From contig DAMH01000002.1 in NCBI GenBank assembly GCA_002499585.1, positions 1 through 29,956 on the forward strand: a stretch of 29,956 nt of DNA, written 5' to 3'. Under the pieces are notes generated by a model. That model was not told the origin of the DNA. It saw nothing but the letters and a program-made list of their open reading frames with translations, and did not search any database. Made by a program: the position numbers and the translations under genes. Positions 8,647-16,384 of this stretch are shown here, one piece after another; the first letter of the stretch is position 1, and the number at the start of each line of letters is the position of its first letter. The stretch comes from Euryarchaeota archaeon UBA552 (GTDB taxonomy: Archaea > Thermoplasmatota > Poseidoniia > Poseidoniales > Thalassarchaeaceae).

Positions 8647-9492
8647 ATGACAGGGGAAAGAGACCCTCGAGCATGGTGGTTGGATGACGACCTCATGGAC
8701 CAGTTCCGCCGGAGGAGGAAAACCGGCCCATCAAATTCCAGTCAAGGATGGAGTGACAGAACGAGAGGTGTCAGAGTGGTCCAACCATCAAGAACTGGTC
8801 TCCCTTTCAACAGAATATTCGGGGCAAGTGAGCCACCTTTTATCTCAACAGCCCCGAAGAGCACATCGATTTGGCACTTCTCTGAAAAGGAAATCTCTGA
8901 TTTGACCACAGCAACACTGGCATTCACAGTAGCTCTGGGATTCATGTTCTCCGGCACTCTGATAGGGGCCCTACAGAACCCCTCTGCCTTCATTGTGGGA
9001 GCACTTCGATCTTTGTTGACGCTCGCACCGGCATTTATCCTCCATGAGATAGCTCACAAAATAATGGCCAAAAGATACGGCTGCTGGGCTGAATTTAGAG
9101 CAGATCCGTCTGGCTTGAGATTCGGAGTGATCCTATCTGCGATCACTGGATGGGTATTCATGGCTCCTGGCGCGGTCATGGTTCTTGGAAAAACCACAGT
9201 TTCTCAGTTTGGCCGCATAGCGCTGGCCGGACCTGTGACTAACATAGTACTCTGGATCTTGGGTGCAGCCCTGTTTCTACTGGGCGAGGCTACTGGACTA
9301 CGTTCAAACATCACAGATATGTTGCTTCAAACATGGATGTTCGGCAACGGCATACTCGCGTTGTTCAACATGCTGCCATTTGGACCATTAGACGGGAAGA
9401 AAATAAAAACCTGGTCTGAAACAGTATTCTGGATCTGGATTTCAATTTCAGCGGTAACAGTCTTCCTCAATTTCACCTTATTCAGCTCATGA
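8647..9492 (+). CDS. Site-2-protease-type (M50) membrane metallopeptidase
   Basis: The 281-aa protein has a hydrophilic, Arg-rich N-terminal extension (1-80) followed by about six membrane segments. The zinc-binding active-site motif HEIAH is at 133-137 inside a helix, as in S2P/M50 peptidases. AGPVTN (194-199) matches the conserved A/G-GP-x-x-N element. NMLPFGPLDG (241-250) supplies the third zinc ligand, the Asp of the LDG motif. All catalytic elements are present, so it is probably active and cleaves membrane-embedded substrates. It follows the zinc-finger membrane protein after 112 bp and could act on it. The start at 8647 is the first ATG; an alternative is Met17 at 8695. The stop is only 6 bp from the convergent M28 peptidase gene. 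Confidence 0.87.
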   Translation: MTGERDPRAWWLDDDLMDQFRRRRKTGPSNSSQGWSDRTRGVRVVQPSRTGLPFNRIFGASEPPFISTAPKSTSIWHFSEKEISDLTTATLAFTVALGFMFSGTLIGALQNPSAFIVGALRSLLTLAPAFILHEIAHKIMAKRYGCWAEFRADPSGLRFGVILSAITGWVFMAPGAVMVLGKTTVSQFGRIALAGPVTNIVLWILGAALFLLGEATGLRSNITDMLLQTWMFGNGILALFNMLPFGPLDGKKIKTWSETVFWIWISISAVTVFLNFTLFSS

Positions 9493-9498
9493 AGACTG

Positions 9499-11220
9499 TC
9501 AGGCCAACGCATTGAAGATAGGCTGCTCATCACAGTGGAAGAACGTAAAAACTGCCCACCATGTTATCATATCTAGACTGTTGACGACGTTTGCGACTCC
9601 TGTATTGGGTTCACCGTAATCCTTCCCGGTCGTATCCATCCATTCCTCCATTTCCTCTAATGTGTCACAAACTTGGTGATAGCACCAATACCCATCTACA
9701 AGCCCACCAAAGCCAATGGTGACCGTACCGAGGTTATCTTGAAAACTAGCATGATCGCTACGGGCCGTTGTATCTTCGTAGACAATAACTTCAGGCCTGT
9801 CCATGTCCAGCCAAGATTCGGTTTTCCATGTTTCTACTGAGTAGTTTGTACCCAGCAGGGTCCCCAACTGGTCTTCAAGACCCAAAGCGTCTGAACCAAT
9901 CCAATTGGACAGACCTACCATTTCAGGCTGATCCCTCTGGTCATGGTTTGGACCCGGCCCGATGTATATCCTCAAAGGCCATACCTCGCTGTCCTTGGGA
10001 TAACCGTCTTCGTCTATTTGTGGATCAGGGTCTCCGTGCGGAGCACCACCGCCACCTGGCCAATTAACCCCAGCCATGTCTAAATTGATATAATTCATTA
10101 CAGTAACATCTGGGTTGTCCTCTTTGACATGGTATTCAGTCCAGTAATCCGACCCCCTCTTTCCCCCTTCTTCTCCGGACCAGAGACAAAATACCATGGT
10201 CCTCCTAGTCTCAAAATCAGCGAGCATCCTAGCAGACTCCATGACCATCGCGGTACCAGCCGAGTTATCGTAAGCACCAGCCCGGGTTCCGTAAGTCCTG
10301 AACCCAACGATATGCGGATCCAGAAGGACTGCGTTGGCAGGGGGCGCTACATCGAAATGTGCTCCAAAAACCATCCACTCGTTTGGTAACACAGAACCCC
10401 ATTTGTACGCGCATATGTTGTATGCCTCGGGGTTCTGCGCTCCTGTGATATCTGTATACTCGTATCTGTGTGCGATCACCTCGAGCCCGAAGCCCCCTAA
10501 CTCTTCTATGATGAACAAGGCTGCATCCTCATATGCAGGGTTGCCCTGACCGGCCCATCGATCGAAGTAACCGGCTTTACCGTCGACCGGATCGAGTGTA
10601 TCCGTCGGATCAGATAGTTGAAAGAGCCTGTCATAGACTTCTCTTCCATGTATCAAACCAGTTGAATGTGCACCCCCCTCAGATGCCGGTAATGCATGAC
10701 TTCTGACCGCAGGTACGTGCTTTACAGAAACCCCGCCCGGTCTCACTGATGGACGTACCTCTAGACTATCGTAGGTGGTGTTATCACTGGGCACTCTAAT
10801 TGCACCTACATCCCTATCGTCATACCCCTCTGTCCTAAAGTACCATGAAGACCATGACTCTGAGACATCTCGAACAGGCCAGTGCCCCCGGCCATATTCA
10901 GCGACTAGCAAATAGAGCCCGTCTGATCTGGGCGGCACAAGAATGTCAATTGACACAGAAGACCCTTTTCTGATATCGATTACCGTGGAGTTTTGTACAA
11001 AACCCAAATCGGGATCTATAACTAGGTATGGAATGTAGACGGACAAACTAGCAGAGGCACTCAGCTCGACATTGTTGAAGAACCCCGATGACAATACCTC
11101 AGATTCAACATCAAGATCCCCTGAACTCACTCCCTCCCCCTCGTCTGCGAAGCATCCACTAATTGAGCAAGTGAACATGATGATCACGATCGTCACTGAC
11201 ACCTTCCAGTCGGATCGCAT
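9499..11220 (-). CDS. M28-family zinc aminopeptidase, secreted lipoprotein
   Basis: The 573-aa product starts with a signal sequence ending in a lipobox (SISGC, Cys23), so it is probably exported and lipid-anchored to the outer face of the membrane. Residues ~45-160 form a beta-rich extension not found in minimal M28 enzymes. The peptidase domain follows with the expected zinc ligands and catalytic acid: His288 (GAHFDV), Asp318 (GAYDNSAGT), Glu350/Glu351 (SGEEGG), Asp381 (INLDMAG) and His490 (ARSDHASF). All are in the right order, so an active co-catalytic zinc exopeptidase is expected, probably used to digest peptides outside the cell. It lies 99 bp from the dimethylargininase gene, on the same strand. 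Confidence 0.9.
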   Translation of the reverse strand: MRSDWKVSVTIVIIMFTCSISGCFADEGEGVSSGDLDVESEVLSSGFFNNVELSASASLSVYIPYLVIDPDLGFVQNSTVIDIRKGSSVSIDILVPPRSDGLYLLVAEYGRGHWPVRDVSESWSSWYFRTEGYDDRDVGAIRVPSDNTTYDSLEVRPSVRPGGVSVKHVPAVRSHALPASEGGAHSTGLIHGREVYDRLFQLSDPTDTLDPVDGKAGYFDRWAGQGNPAYEDAALFIIEELGGFGLEVIAHRYEYTDITGAQNPEAYNICAYKWGSVLPNEWMVFGAHFDVAPPANAVLLDPHIVGFRTYGTRAGAYDNSAGTAMVMESARMLADFETRRTMVFCLWSGEEGGKRGSDYWTEYHVKEDNPDVTVMNYINLDMAGVNWPGGGGAPHGDPDPQIDEDGYPKDSEVWPLRIYIGPGPNHDQRDQPEMVGLSNWIGSDALGLEDQLGTLLGTNYSVETWKTESWLDMDRPEVIVYEDTTARSDHASFQDNLGTVTIGFGGLVDGYWCYHQVCDTLEEMEEWMDTTGKDYGEPNTGVANVVNSLDMITWWAVFTFFHCDEQPIFNALA

Positions 11221-11319
11221 GTGTATGTGATAACATCCTACTGTTCAAACGTACCGTTTTACGGGGGGGCATCAACTCGGGCTAAAATCAATCATGAGAG
11301 GAGATCACTCGACAATAAA

Positions 11320-12117
11320 TCACCCGGTAAATACCGAAAGGCAGGTCAAAGATCCGTCCGCTTGCATTATTGGGTCCATATCCACGGTGGTGATCGAGAA
11401 ACCAGCATCCAGGAGAAGCTTCCTTGTTTCCGGAAAACCTGATGGAATGATCACCCTATCGTTGGGATATCCTAGAGTATTTGCCGCATACGACTCTTGA
11501 GGAGGGACTGCGATTAACTCATCTGCATATTCATCCAATGAAGATGCGTCCATGTCCCCCTCGGAGTAAACGATGGTGCCTTCCCTTGGAGAGGAACAGA
11601 CTGTTGTGAGGTGCAGTGTGCTGTCAGGAACCTTCAGTATCTCAACATTGTAATCGAAGCTCTTGATTATTCTAGATAACGACTCTGCACCCAGGGCATC
11701 TGTGCGACTGGACCTGCCAATCACGAATGTGTCATCTAGGAAGACTATATCGCCACCATCGACCGTCCCGTTTCCTTCCAACCTGATCGTACCCATCGTC
11801 TCGGCTAAGTGGGCAGCTACACTTTCGACCTCTCCCGATCTGCTTGGATGCCCAGGTGCCAGTATAACCGCAGTCTTATCGATTACAACAGCCGCATCCT
11901 CGACGAAGCAACAATCAGGGTAACCTCGTAACTCTGGTAGTACCTCTACCTCAGTTCCGTGTGCGCGGAGGGCAGCAATGTATGATGAGTGGGCGCCCTG
12001 TGCCTGTTGATAGTCTGGTACCCTGGTCCCAAAGTGGTTTGAGATGGCATCCTCAAAGTTAGTGGAAACCTCTCGGACAATCGCCGAACCTTTGACTCGA
12101 TTGTGACTCCCGCCCAT
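11320..12117 (-). CDS. Dimethylargininase (DDAH-type amidinohydrolase)
   Basis: The 265-aa product belongs to the guanidino-group-modifying pentein superfamily. It hydrolyses methylated arginine to citrulline and methylamines, or a related arginine-like substrate. Visible features are the acidic pair in CCFVEDA (Glu73/Asp74), the EGNGTVDGGDI strand-turn (114-124), IGRSSRTD (133-140), the catalytic His169 in STLHLTT, and the nucleophile Cys259 in SLTCLSVF near the C-terminus. Length and motif order match DDAH rather than the longer arginine deiminase (~400 aa). No arginine-catabolism genes are next to it. Related archaeal proteins may act on other guanidines or work as ornithine-forming arginine hydrolases, so the substrate is uncertain. 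Confidence 0.85.
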   Translation of the reverse strand: MGGSHNRVKGSAIVREVSTNFEDAISNHFGTRVPDYQQAQGAHSSYIAALRAHGTEVEVLPELRGYPDCCFVEDAAVVIDKTAVILAPGHPSRSGEVESVAAHLAETMGTIRLEGNGTVDGGDIVFLDDTFVIGRSSRTDALGAESLSRIIKSFDYNVEILKVPDSTLHLTTVCSSPREGTIVYSEGDMDASSLDEYADELIAVPPQESYAANTLGYPNDRVIIPSGFPETRKLLLDAGFSITTVDMDPIMQADGSLTCLSVFTG

Positions 12118-12297
12118 GCACTGTCAGGCCTCCCTGAGTACCGAGGGTGTTAATTCTTCGGAATCCGGAAAGTTGAATCCGATTTACAGTATTCAGATCT
12201 GTACTCAATTCCTTCGATAATTCGCCTCAAGAATTCAGTTGGCATATATCGTGCCAAACAGATCAAAACGATACCTTTGCACCATATGCCGCCCAAT

Positions 12298-12307
12298 GGA
12301 ATAAATG
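12298..12307 (+). promoter_or_regulatory. TATA-like box for the 12329 gene, in the 12118-12328 gap
   Basis: AATAAAT at 12300-12306 is centred 26 nt before the ATG at 12329, consistent with a leaderless transcript. The surrounding 211-bp divergent gap (12118-12328) holds no gene. A second AT run (TTAATT at 12150-12155) lies about 35 nt upstream of the dimethylargininase start on the other strand and may be its promoter. Confidence 0.45.
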
Positions 12308-12328
12308 CCATCATAGGAACCGAGTTCT

Positions 12329-12682
12329 ATGGGTAAGAGGAACTGCATGGTGAGTTCCTGTACCGCGGTCGAGTTTCGTGACACAGGGTATTGCCTACGA
12401 CACAGGGATATGAAGGAGGAAGTTCAGATTTCTGAAAATGAAAGACCGCCGGAACCCATCGTGATATCTCATGGAGTCGAGAATTCAGGTTCAGAGTTCC
12501 CCCTTGTCTTTTCTGCGATCACCGGGGTGGCTGCAACTCTACTTTTCCTTATGGGAATTTTAAACGGTGATGAGGAGTTGTGTTGTTGTGGGATTTTAAT
12601 CTCAATTCCGGCGGAATTCCTCGTTCTCGCACACATACTGTCGCCTAAAAAACCGAAACTAGAGTTTCAGAGATCCTCATGA
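12329..12682 (+). CDS. Small membrane protein with N-terminal Cys/His cluster
   Basis: I do not recognise this 117-aa protein. The N-terminus has Cys6, Cys11, Cys22 and His25 (C-x4-C-x10-C-x2-H), a pattern that could bind one zinc ion. A charged linker (27-55) leads to two membrane helices at about 57-78 and 85-104, the second opening with three consecutive cysteines (85-87). It ends in a short basic tail. It stands alone between a dimethylargininase gene (divergent) and a DUF3147-like gene (convergent, 7 bp between stops). A TATA-like box 26 nt upstream supports the start and argues that the gene is real. Confidence 0.6.
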   Translation: MGKRNCMVSSCTAVEFRDTGYCLRHRDMKEEVQISENERPPEPIVISHGVENSGSEFPLVFSAITGVAATLLFLMGILNGDEELCCCGILISIPAEFLVLAHILSPKKPKLEFQRSS

Positions 12683-12689
12683 CCCCCTT

Positions 12690-13046
12690 TTATCTGAGTC
12701 CCCCGATGGATTGAGCAGACCAGACTCCGATGGCGTATGCTGCAAGCGTGGCCAGAATCCCGGTAACCAGAGAGATTTCGAATCCCCAACCCCTCCTTAT
12801 CATGAAGGGAAGAACGACAAACAGTGCTAAGGATGGTATGAGAAGCCAAAGTACAGATTCCGAAAAGTCGACCACCTTCTGCGTGTCCCCGGTTTCGTGA
12901 TACAGAGCCGTCATTGCTAGGATGCTTGTCAGAGGGATTGAGACAACAAGGGCTCCAAAAATTGCTGATCTCTTTGCGATTTCGCTTGCTGCTGCTACTA
13001 TGGTTCCCGCCAGGAGGCCCTTGCCGATCAGTTGTGCTACGGACAT
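12690..13046 (-). CDS. DUF3147-like small membrane protein
   Basis: The 118-aa protein has four predicted membrane helices at about 5-20, 27-45, 65-84 and 90-112. The segment KRSAIFGALVVSIPLTSILAM and the following acidic loop with Tyr, then a Trp-Leu-Leu-Ile-Pro-Ser helix, match the DUF3147 family, seen as small integral membrane proteins in many bacteria. The function of the family is unknown to me. It follows the large acidic lipoprotein after 42 bp on the same strand and may be co-transcribed with it. Confidence 0.7.
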   Translation of the reverse strand: MSVAQLIGKGLLAGTIVAAASEIAKRSAIFGALVVSIPLTSILAMTALYHETGDTQKVVDFSESVLWLLIPSLALFVVLPFMIRRGWGFEISLVTGILATLAAYAIGVWSAQSIGGLR

Positions 13047-13088
13047 GTCGAGGTCACGCCCACACCTGTCCGTGAACCTATCGCTTTC

Positions 13089-15695
13089 TCAAGCGTCCCT
13101 CTCTCGACCTGCCAGGGCGGCACCCAGCAGACCGATAACAGCCACGAACGCCCCAAGGCCTGGCAGCTCCTGCCCAATCAGGGCCGAGTCCGCCGAGTAC
13201 TCTCCAGCCCACATGTCATAGGGCTGAATCTCATAATCGCCGACGGGGCCGCTCACAATCGAGATGTCTCCGCTCGAGATCATACCGTCCCCATCGCTGT
13301 CCACGTAGTCGACCACGACGCCGTCGATCTCGCCGCCGCTCAACGGGAAGGCCATGACGACCGTGCAATCGCCCCATACAGGATCTGAATCATCTTCCAT
13401 GTCATCCTCGGCATCCATATCGTCTTCAGCGCAGTCCAGCACCCTGAGTTCGAAGTCGGCTATCGGAGCGTTGAGCACTTGACCTACAACGTGCGCATGC
13501 ATGACAACCGGGATGTCGTAGTCCTCGGATTCCTCCTCGCAATCGTAGTGGACGATCCCGTCCTCATCCTCCCAGATGCAAATCTCTTCATCATCTTGAT
13601 CGGCTTCAGGATAATTGTCGTTATCGGCTGAGTGCTCGTGGTCGGGGTCCTGTCCGGGACCATCCGTGCAGAACCAATGCTCTTCGTGGTTCTCACAGTA
13701 GAACCACCAGTTATCCCACTCTGCCCTTTTGCAGGACCAACTGTCTTCTTCGTCGTCTGGGTTGCCCTCCCACTCACAATGCCCACCAGGGTAAAGCTCC
13801 CAAGAGGTGCCATCCACCCAGGATGGATCCTCCTCCGAGGCATTGCTTTCGTTGTAGTTGACGTTGTCTGCTGAGTGCTCGTGGTCCGGATCTTGCCCGT
13901 AGGCATCTGTGCAGAACCAATCCTCGTCGTGGTTCTCACAGTAGTACCACCAGGTATCCCAGTCTGAGTGGTTTATGTCCTCCATACAGGACCACCTGTT
14001 TTCGTCGTCTGGGTTGCCCTCCCACTCACAGTGCCCATCAAAGTACGCATTCCAATGGTACATCGACCAATCAAGACCGTCTCCCTCATCCTCGTTGATG
14101 TCAATGTCATAGTAGGCGCATTCCCACGAACCGTAGTCTAATTCCTCGCAGTAGACTTCAGTCTCACACCCATTTTCCGACTGTTCACAATCCTGAAGCT
14201 CTTCAATCTGAGTCACCGACAGATCACTCAGGTCTCCCACCCAGCAGAGGTACCCTTCTTCCATGTATCCATCTTCCACAATGTATTCATCCCATTCACA
14301 AAAGTCCCAATGCGCCACGTAGTAGTGCTCATCCCTGTCATCAACGAAAGACTCGTCGGAACCGTCATCGCAATCCCACCATCCATCCATTACAGACGAG
14401 ACATCCACCAGATCTCCATTATCGCAGACCATCATGGTCTCCACCTCGACGAAGATTGGAGTCGCAGTCCTGTCCAGCGTGAAGTCTATCTCGGGTATCG
14501 ACACCATCTCGCTCGTGAGGTATGAAAAGGACATCGTCATGATGCCCTCATCGTTGTGCATGTCCATCTCATAGGAGTGGAAGCTGCCGTCCTCATGGAG
14601 GCGTATCGTCATCGCCATGTCGCCGGTATCGTCCACGGTCTGCATGACCATGGTCTGAATTCCGGTCTCCTCATCATGTGTTATCGACACGCTCGAGCCC
14701 TCGGGCATCATATCCTCTGTGAGATGGTTGCCGTCACCGCACATCCTGTCGATGTCGAAATTATCTTCCAGATAGTTATCAAAGTCAGAGAACTCATCCT
14801 CATCGAGTTTTTGATCATCGTTCTCGTCAGTGTCGGAAAAGACGGAGCCCACGTTATCGATTATGCAATCAGCCATCTCGCTGGATATCGAGGGATCCTC
14901 GTAGAGCAACGACTCGATCTCTCCCATCTCCACGAAACCGTCTTGGTCACGATCGAACCACTCGAAATCACCCTCGTCATCATCCTCCTCCCGATCTTCT
15001 CCGTCTCCGCAATCCTCCTCGTCGGATGTGCAATCCTCGTCGTCACCTCTCTCACGGTCGTCGTGGTCATCTCCATCAGGCAACCCGCCGGGCATGAGCA
15101 AGTCTTCCATGCCCATCATGCCCGTCATGCCATACGAGGCGATCCTGACGATCTCCTCCAGATCGGGGGACATATCCCTGCTGATCGAGCTGGTTGTGCC
15201 GGATTCCCCGGTCTCGGATGCCATTGGGCCTCCGATGCTTGTTGTTACCATGATGTCAGTGTCGCTCCACACCATCTCGGTGTCGATGCTTATCATGTCC
15301 ATGTACGATATCATGGTCCTATTGTACAATGACTGCGACTCCAGGTCAACCATGATCACAGACAACATTTCCATTGAAACGCTCATCCCCGAATCGGGGT
15401 CGTTTCCGCTCATCGACATGCTATATTCGACTCCTGAGACCCCGCTATCGGAATCAAGCAGGTAGCTGGAGGGATCGGCTGCCATGGCATCCCCCATTAC
15501 AGCCATGAATCTGGCTTCGTTCTCAAGGAAAAGACACAGGTCGTCTGATCCGGATGTGGCATCCGGGTCGAAGTTCGAGGCGGACTCGTCCGAGCAGCCG
15601 ATTATCTCGCCGAGGTCCTCTAAAGCCTCGATACATCCAGCCATGGAGCAAATGAACATCAAAAAAGCAGTTGACACAGCCGTTACGGTACGCAT
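13089..15695 (-). CDS. Large acidic calcium-binding surface lipoprotein
   Basis: The product is 868 aa from the start chosen here, very rich in Asp and Glu. A signal sequence ends in a lipobox (SMAGC, Cys21). Next comes a GCSDESASNFDPDA element of the kind repeated in many marine secreted proteins. Two EF-hand loops follow: residues 248-259 (DRDQDGFVEMGE) and 290-301 (DENDDQKLDEDE). Residues 424-448 resemble an LDL-receptor class A module, ending DCDDGSDES. Then come two copies of a Trp/Cys/Asp-rich module. The C-terminus has a Pro-Gly, a hydrophobic helix and an Arg-rich end, like a sorting or membrane-anchor signal. The reading frame extends to 15719, but a TATA-like box 26 nt before 15695 and the position of the signal peptide favour the shorter form. 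The role is unknown; calcium-dependent adhesion or cell-surface structure is inferred. Confidence 0.8.
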   Translation of the reverse strand: MRTVTAVSTAFLMFICSMAGCIEALEDLGEIIGCSDESASNFDPDATSGSDDLCLFLENEARFMAVMGDAMAADPSSYLLDSDSGVSGVEYSMSMSGNDPDSGMSVSMEMLSVIMVDLESQSLYNRTMISYMDMISIDTEMVWSDTDIMVTTSIGGPMASETGESGTTSSISRDMSPDLEEIVRIASYGMTGMMGMEDLLMPGGLPDGDDHDDRERGDDEDCTSDEEDCGDGEDREEDDDEGDFEWFDRDQDGFVEMGEIESLLYEDPSISSEMADCIIDNVGSVFSDTDENDDQKLDEDEFSDFDNYLEDNFDIDRMCGDGNHLTEDMMPEGSSVSITHDEETGIQTMVMQTVDDTGDMAMTIRLHEDGSFHSYEMDMHNDEGIMTMSFSYLTSEMVSIPEIDFTLDRTATPIFVEVETMMVCDNGDLVDVSSVMDGWWDCDDGSDESFVDDRDEHYYVAHWDFCEWDEYIVEDGYMEEGYLCWVGDLSDLSVTQIEELQDCEQSENGCETEVYCEELDYGSWECAYYDIDINEDEGDGLDWSMYHWNAYFDGHCEWEGNPDDENRWSCMEDINHSDWDTWWYYCENHDEDWFCTDAYGQDPDHEHSADNVNYNESNASEEDPSWVDGTSWELYPGGHCEWEGNPDDEEDSWSCKRAEWDNWWFYCENHEEHWFCTDGPGQDPDHEHSADNDNYPEADQDDEEICIWEDEDGIVHYDCEEESEDYDIPVVMHAHVVGQVLNAPIADFELRVLDCAEDDMDAEDDMEDDSDPVWGDCTVVMAFPLSGGEIDGVVVDYVDSDGDGMISSGDISIVSGPVGDYEIQPYDMWAGEYSADSALIGQELPGLGAFVAVIGLLGAALAGRERDA
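13619..14058 (-). repeat. Imperfect tandem duplication within the acidic lipoprotein gene
   Basis: Two DNA copies of about 190 bp, at 13619-13806 and 13862-14058, are offset by 243-252 bp. Each encodes a module with CEWEGNPDDE, a W-W-(F/Y)-YCENH stretch, WFCTD and GQDPDHEHSADN. The copies differ by point changes and by a 9-bp insertion in the copy nearer the gene's 5' end. Conservation of Trp, Cys and His between copies suggests a folded, disulfide- or metal-stabilised repeat. Confidence 0.85.
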
Positions 15696-15717
15696 GTACG
15701 TGCCTGACCATTCAACC

Positions 15718-15725
15718 AATTAAAA
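15718..15725 (-). promoter_or_regulatory. TATA-like box for the acidic lipoprotein gene
   Basis: On the minus strand the sequence reads TTTTAATT, centred 26 nt upstream of the ATG at 15695. It supports that start over the longer frame beginning at 15719, which the box would overlap. Confidence 0.5.
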
Positions 15726-15770
15726 CCATGGCCGGCATGTACGATCATTCATCAAAATAGGGAAGATTGG

Positions 15771-15855
15771 TGGTGCAGAGGACAGGATTCGAACCTGCGA
15801 AGCACTACGCACTGGGACCTCATCCCAGCCCCTTTGACCGCTCGGGTACCTCTGC
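15771..15855 (-). tRNA. tRNA-Leu (anticodon GAG) with encoded CCA
   Basis: A class II tRNA folds well on the minus strand. The acceptor stem GCAGAGG pairs with CCTCTGC. The D-stem is CCC/GGG with a GCGGTCAAA-type loop. The anticodon stem CTGGG/CCCAG carries the loop ATGAGGT, giving anticodon GAG, which reads CUC and CUU. A long variable arm (about 13 nt) has a short GCG/TGC stem. The T-arm is GCAGG-TTCGAAT-CCTGT. The discriminator base is A (15774), as expected for leucine, and CCA is encoded at 15773-15771. There is no intron. A TATA-like box lies 26-33 nt upstream of its 5' end. Confidence 0.96.
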
Positions 15856-15880
15856 CTGGTGCCAAGGGACCCCAACTTCG

Positions 15881-15888
15881 TATATCAG
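15881..15888 (-). promoter_or_regulatory. TATA-like box for tRNA-Leu
   Basis: The minus strand reads CTGATATA here, centred about 29 nt upstream of the tRNA 5' end at 15855. This is the spacing expected for an archaeal TBP site serving a tRNA gene. Confidence 0.55.
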
Positions 15889-15919
15889 AATGAGGTTTGT
15901 ACGAGGAAAATCTCATGTC

Positions 15920-16384
15920 CTACTTCAGAAGAACTACTGGGTCTCCAGTGACTACCTCTGCTTCAGTCAGGACTCTACCATACCACCTCGAACTACCGGG
16001 ATTCCGCTTTTCAGATATTCTGTGGAAATTCCCATTCAAAAAACAACCTTTGATCGTTGCACATGGTACTGCTGCCCCAGTAATCTCCACCACTGACCCC
16101 CCTATTTTGAGCAGCACTCCGGGTTGGATGAGACTCCAGTCCAGATGGCTTATCGTGATGTTCTCCCCAGCGTAGCCCGGACGGACAGGGTGGCCTTCTT
16201 CTGCCAACGACTCAATTACTTCCAGTGAATAGAGACTAACAGCCCTGTCCGGTCCTCCATGGTGTCGAAGGTCATTCTGCTTGTCACCCACGACGCCGTC
16301 TTTTCCCAACATCGCTGAAGAGACCGGCATCTTTGGAACTCCTCCGTCTGGGTTCACATTTACAGATACTACACTTCCGTTCAT
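15920..16384 (-). CDS. MOSC-domain protein
   Basis: The 154-aa protein is a single MOSC domain of the YiiM-like type. Visible features are an early VSVNVNPDGG strand, the KQNDLRHHGGPDRAVSLY segment (35-52) with the conserved His-Gly-Gly, the YAGENITI motif (71-78) and the PCATIKGC segment with Cys108, which corresponds to the conserved cysteine of the family. MOSC domains bind sulfur-carrying molybdenum cofactor or act in reduction of N-hydroxylated compounds. Its start codon overlaps the stop of the upstream DMT exporter by four bases (ATGA), so the two are translationally coupled. Confidence 0.88.
   Translation of the reverse strand: MNGSVVSVNVNPDGGVPKMPVSSAMLGKDGVVGDKQNDLRHHGGPDRAVSLYSLEVIESLAEEGHPVRPGYAGENITISHLDWSLIQPGVLLKIGGSVVEITGAAVPCATIKGCFLNGNFHRISEKRNPGSSRWYGRVLTEAEVVTGDPVVLLK

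Noticed and set aside
14556..15332. A 258-aa plus-strand frame rich in Val, Ile and His
   Set aside because: It is the antisense of the acidic lipoprotein gene; Asp and Glu codons read backwards give Val/Ile/Leu-type codons, producing an open but meaningless frame.
15767..16096. A 109-aa plus-strand frame overlapping the tRNA
   Set aside because: It starts inside tRNA-Leu read on the wrong strand, which gives the familiar false protein seen over tRNA genes, and then crosses the MOSC gene.
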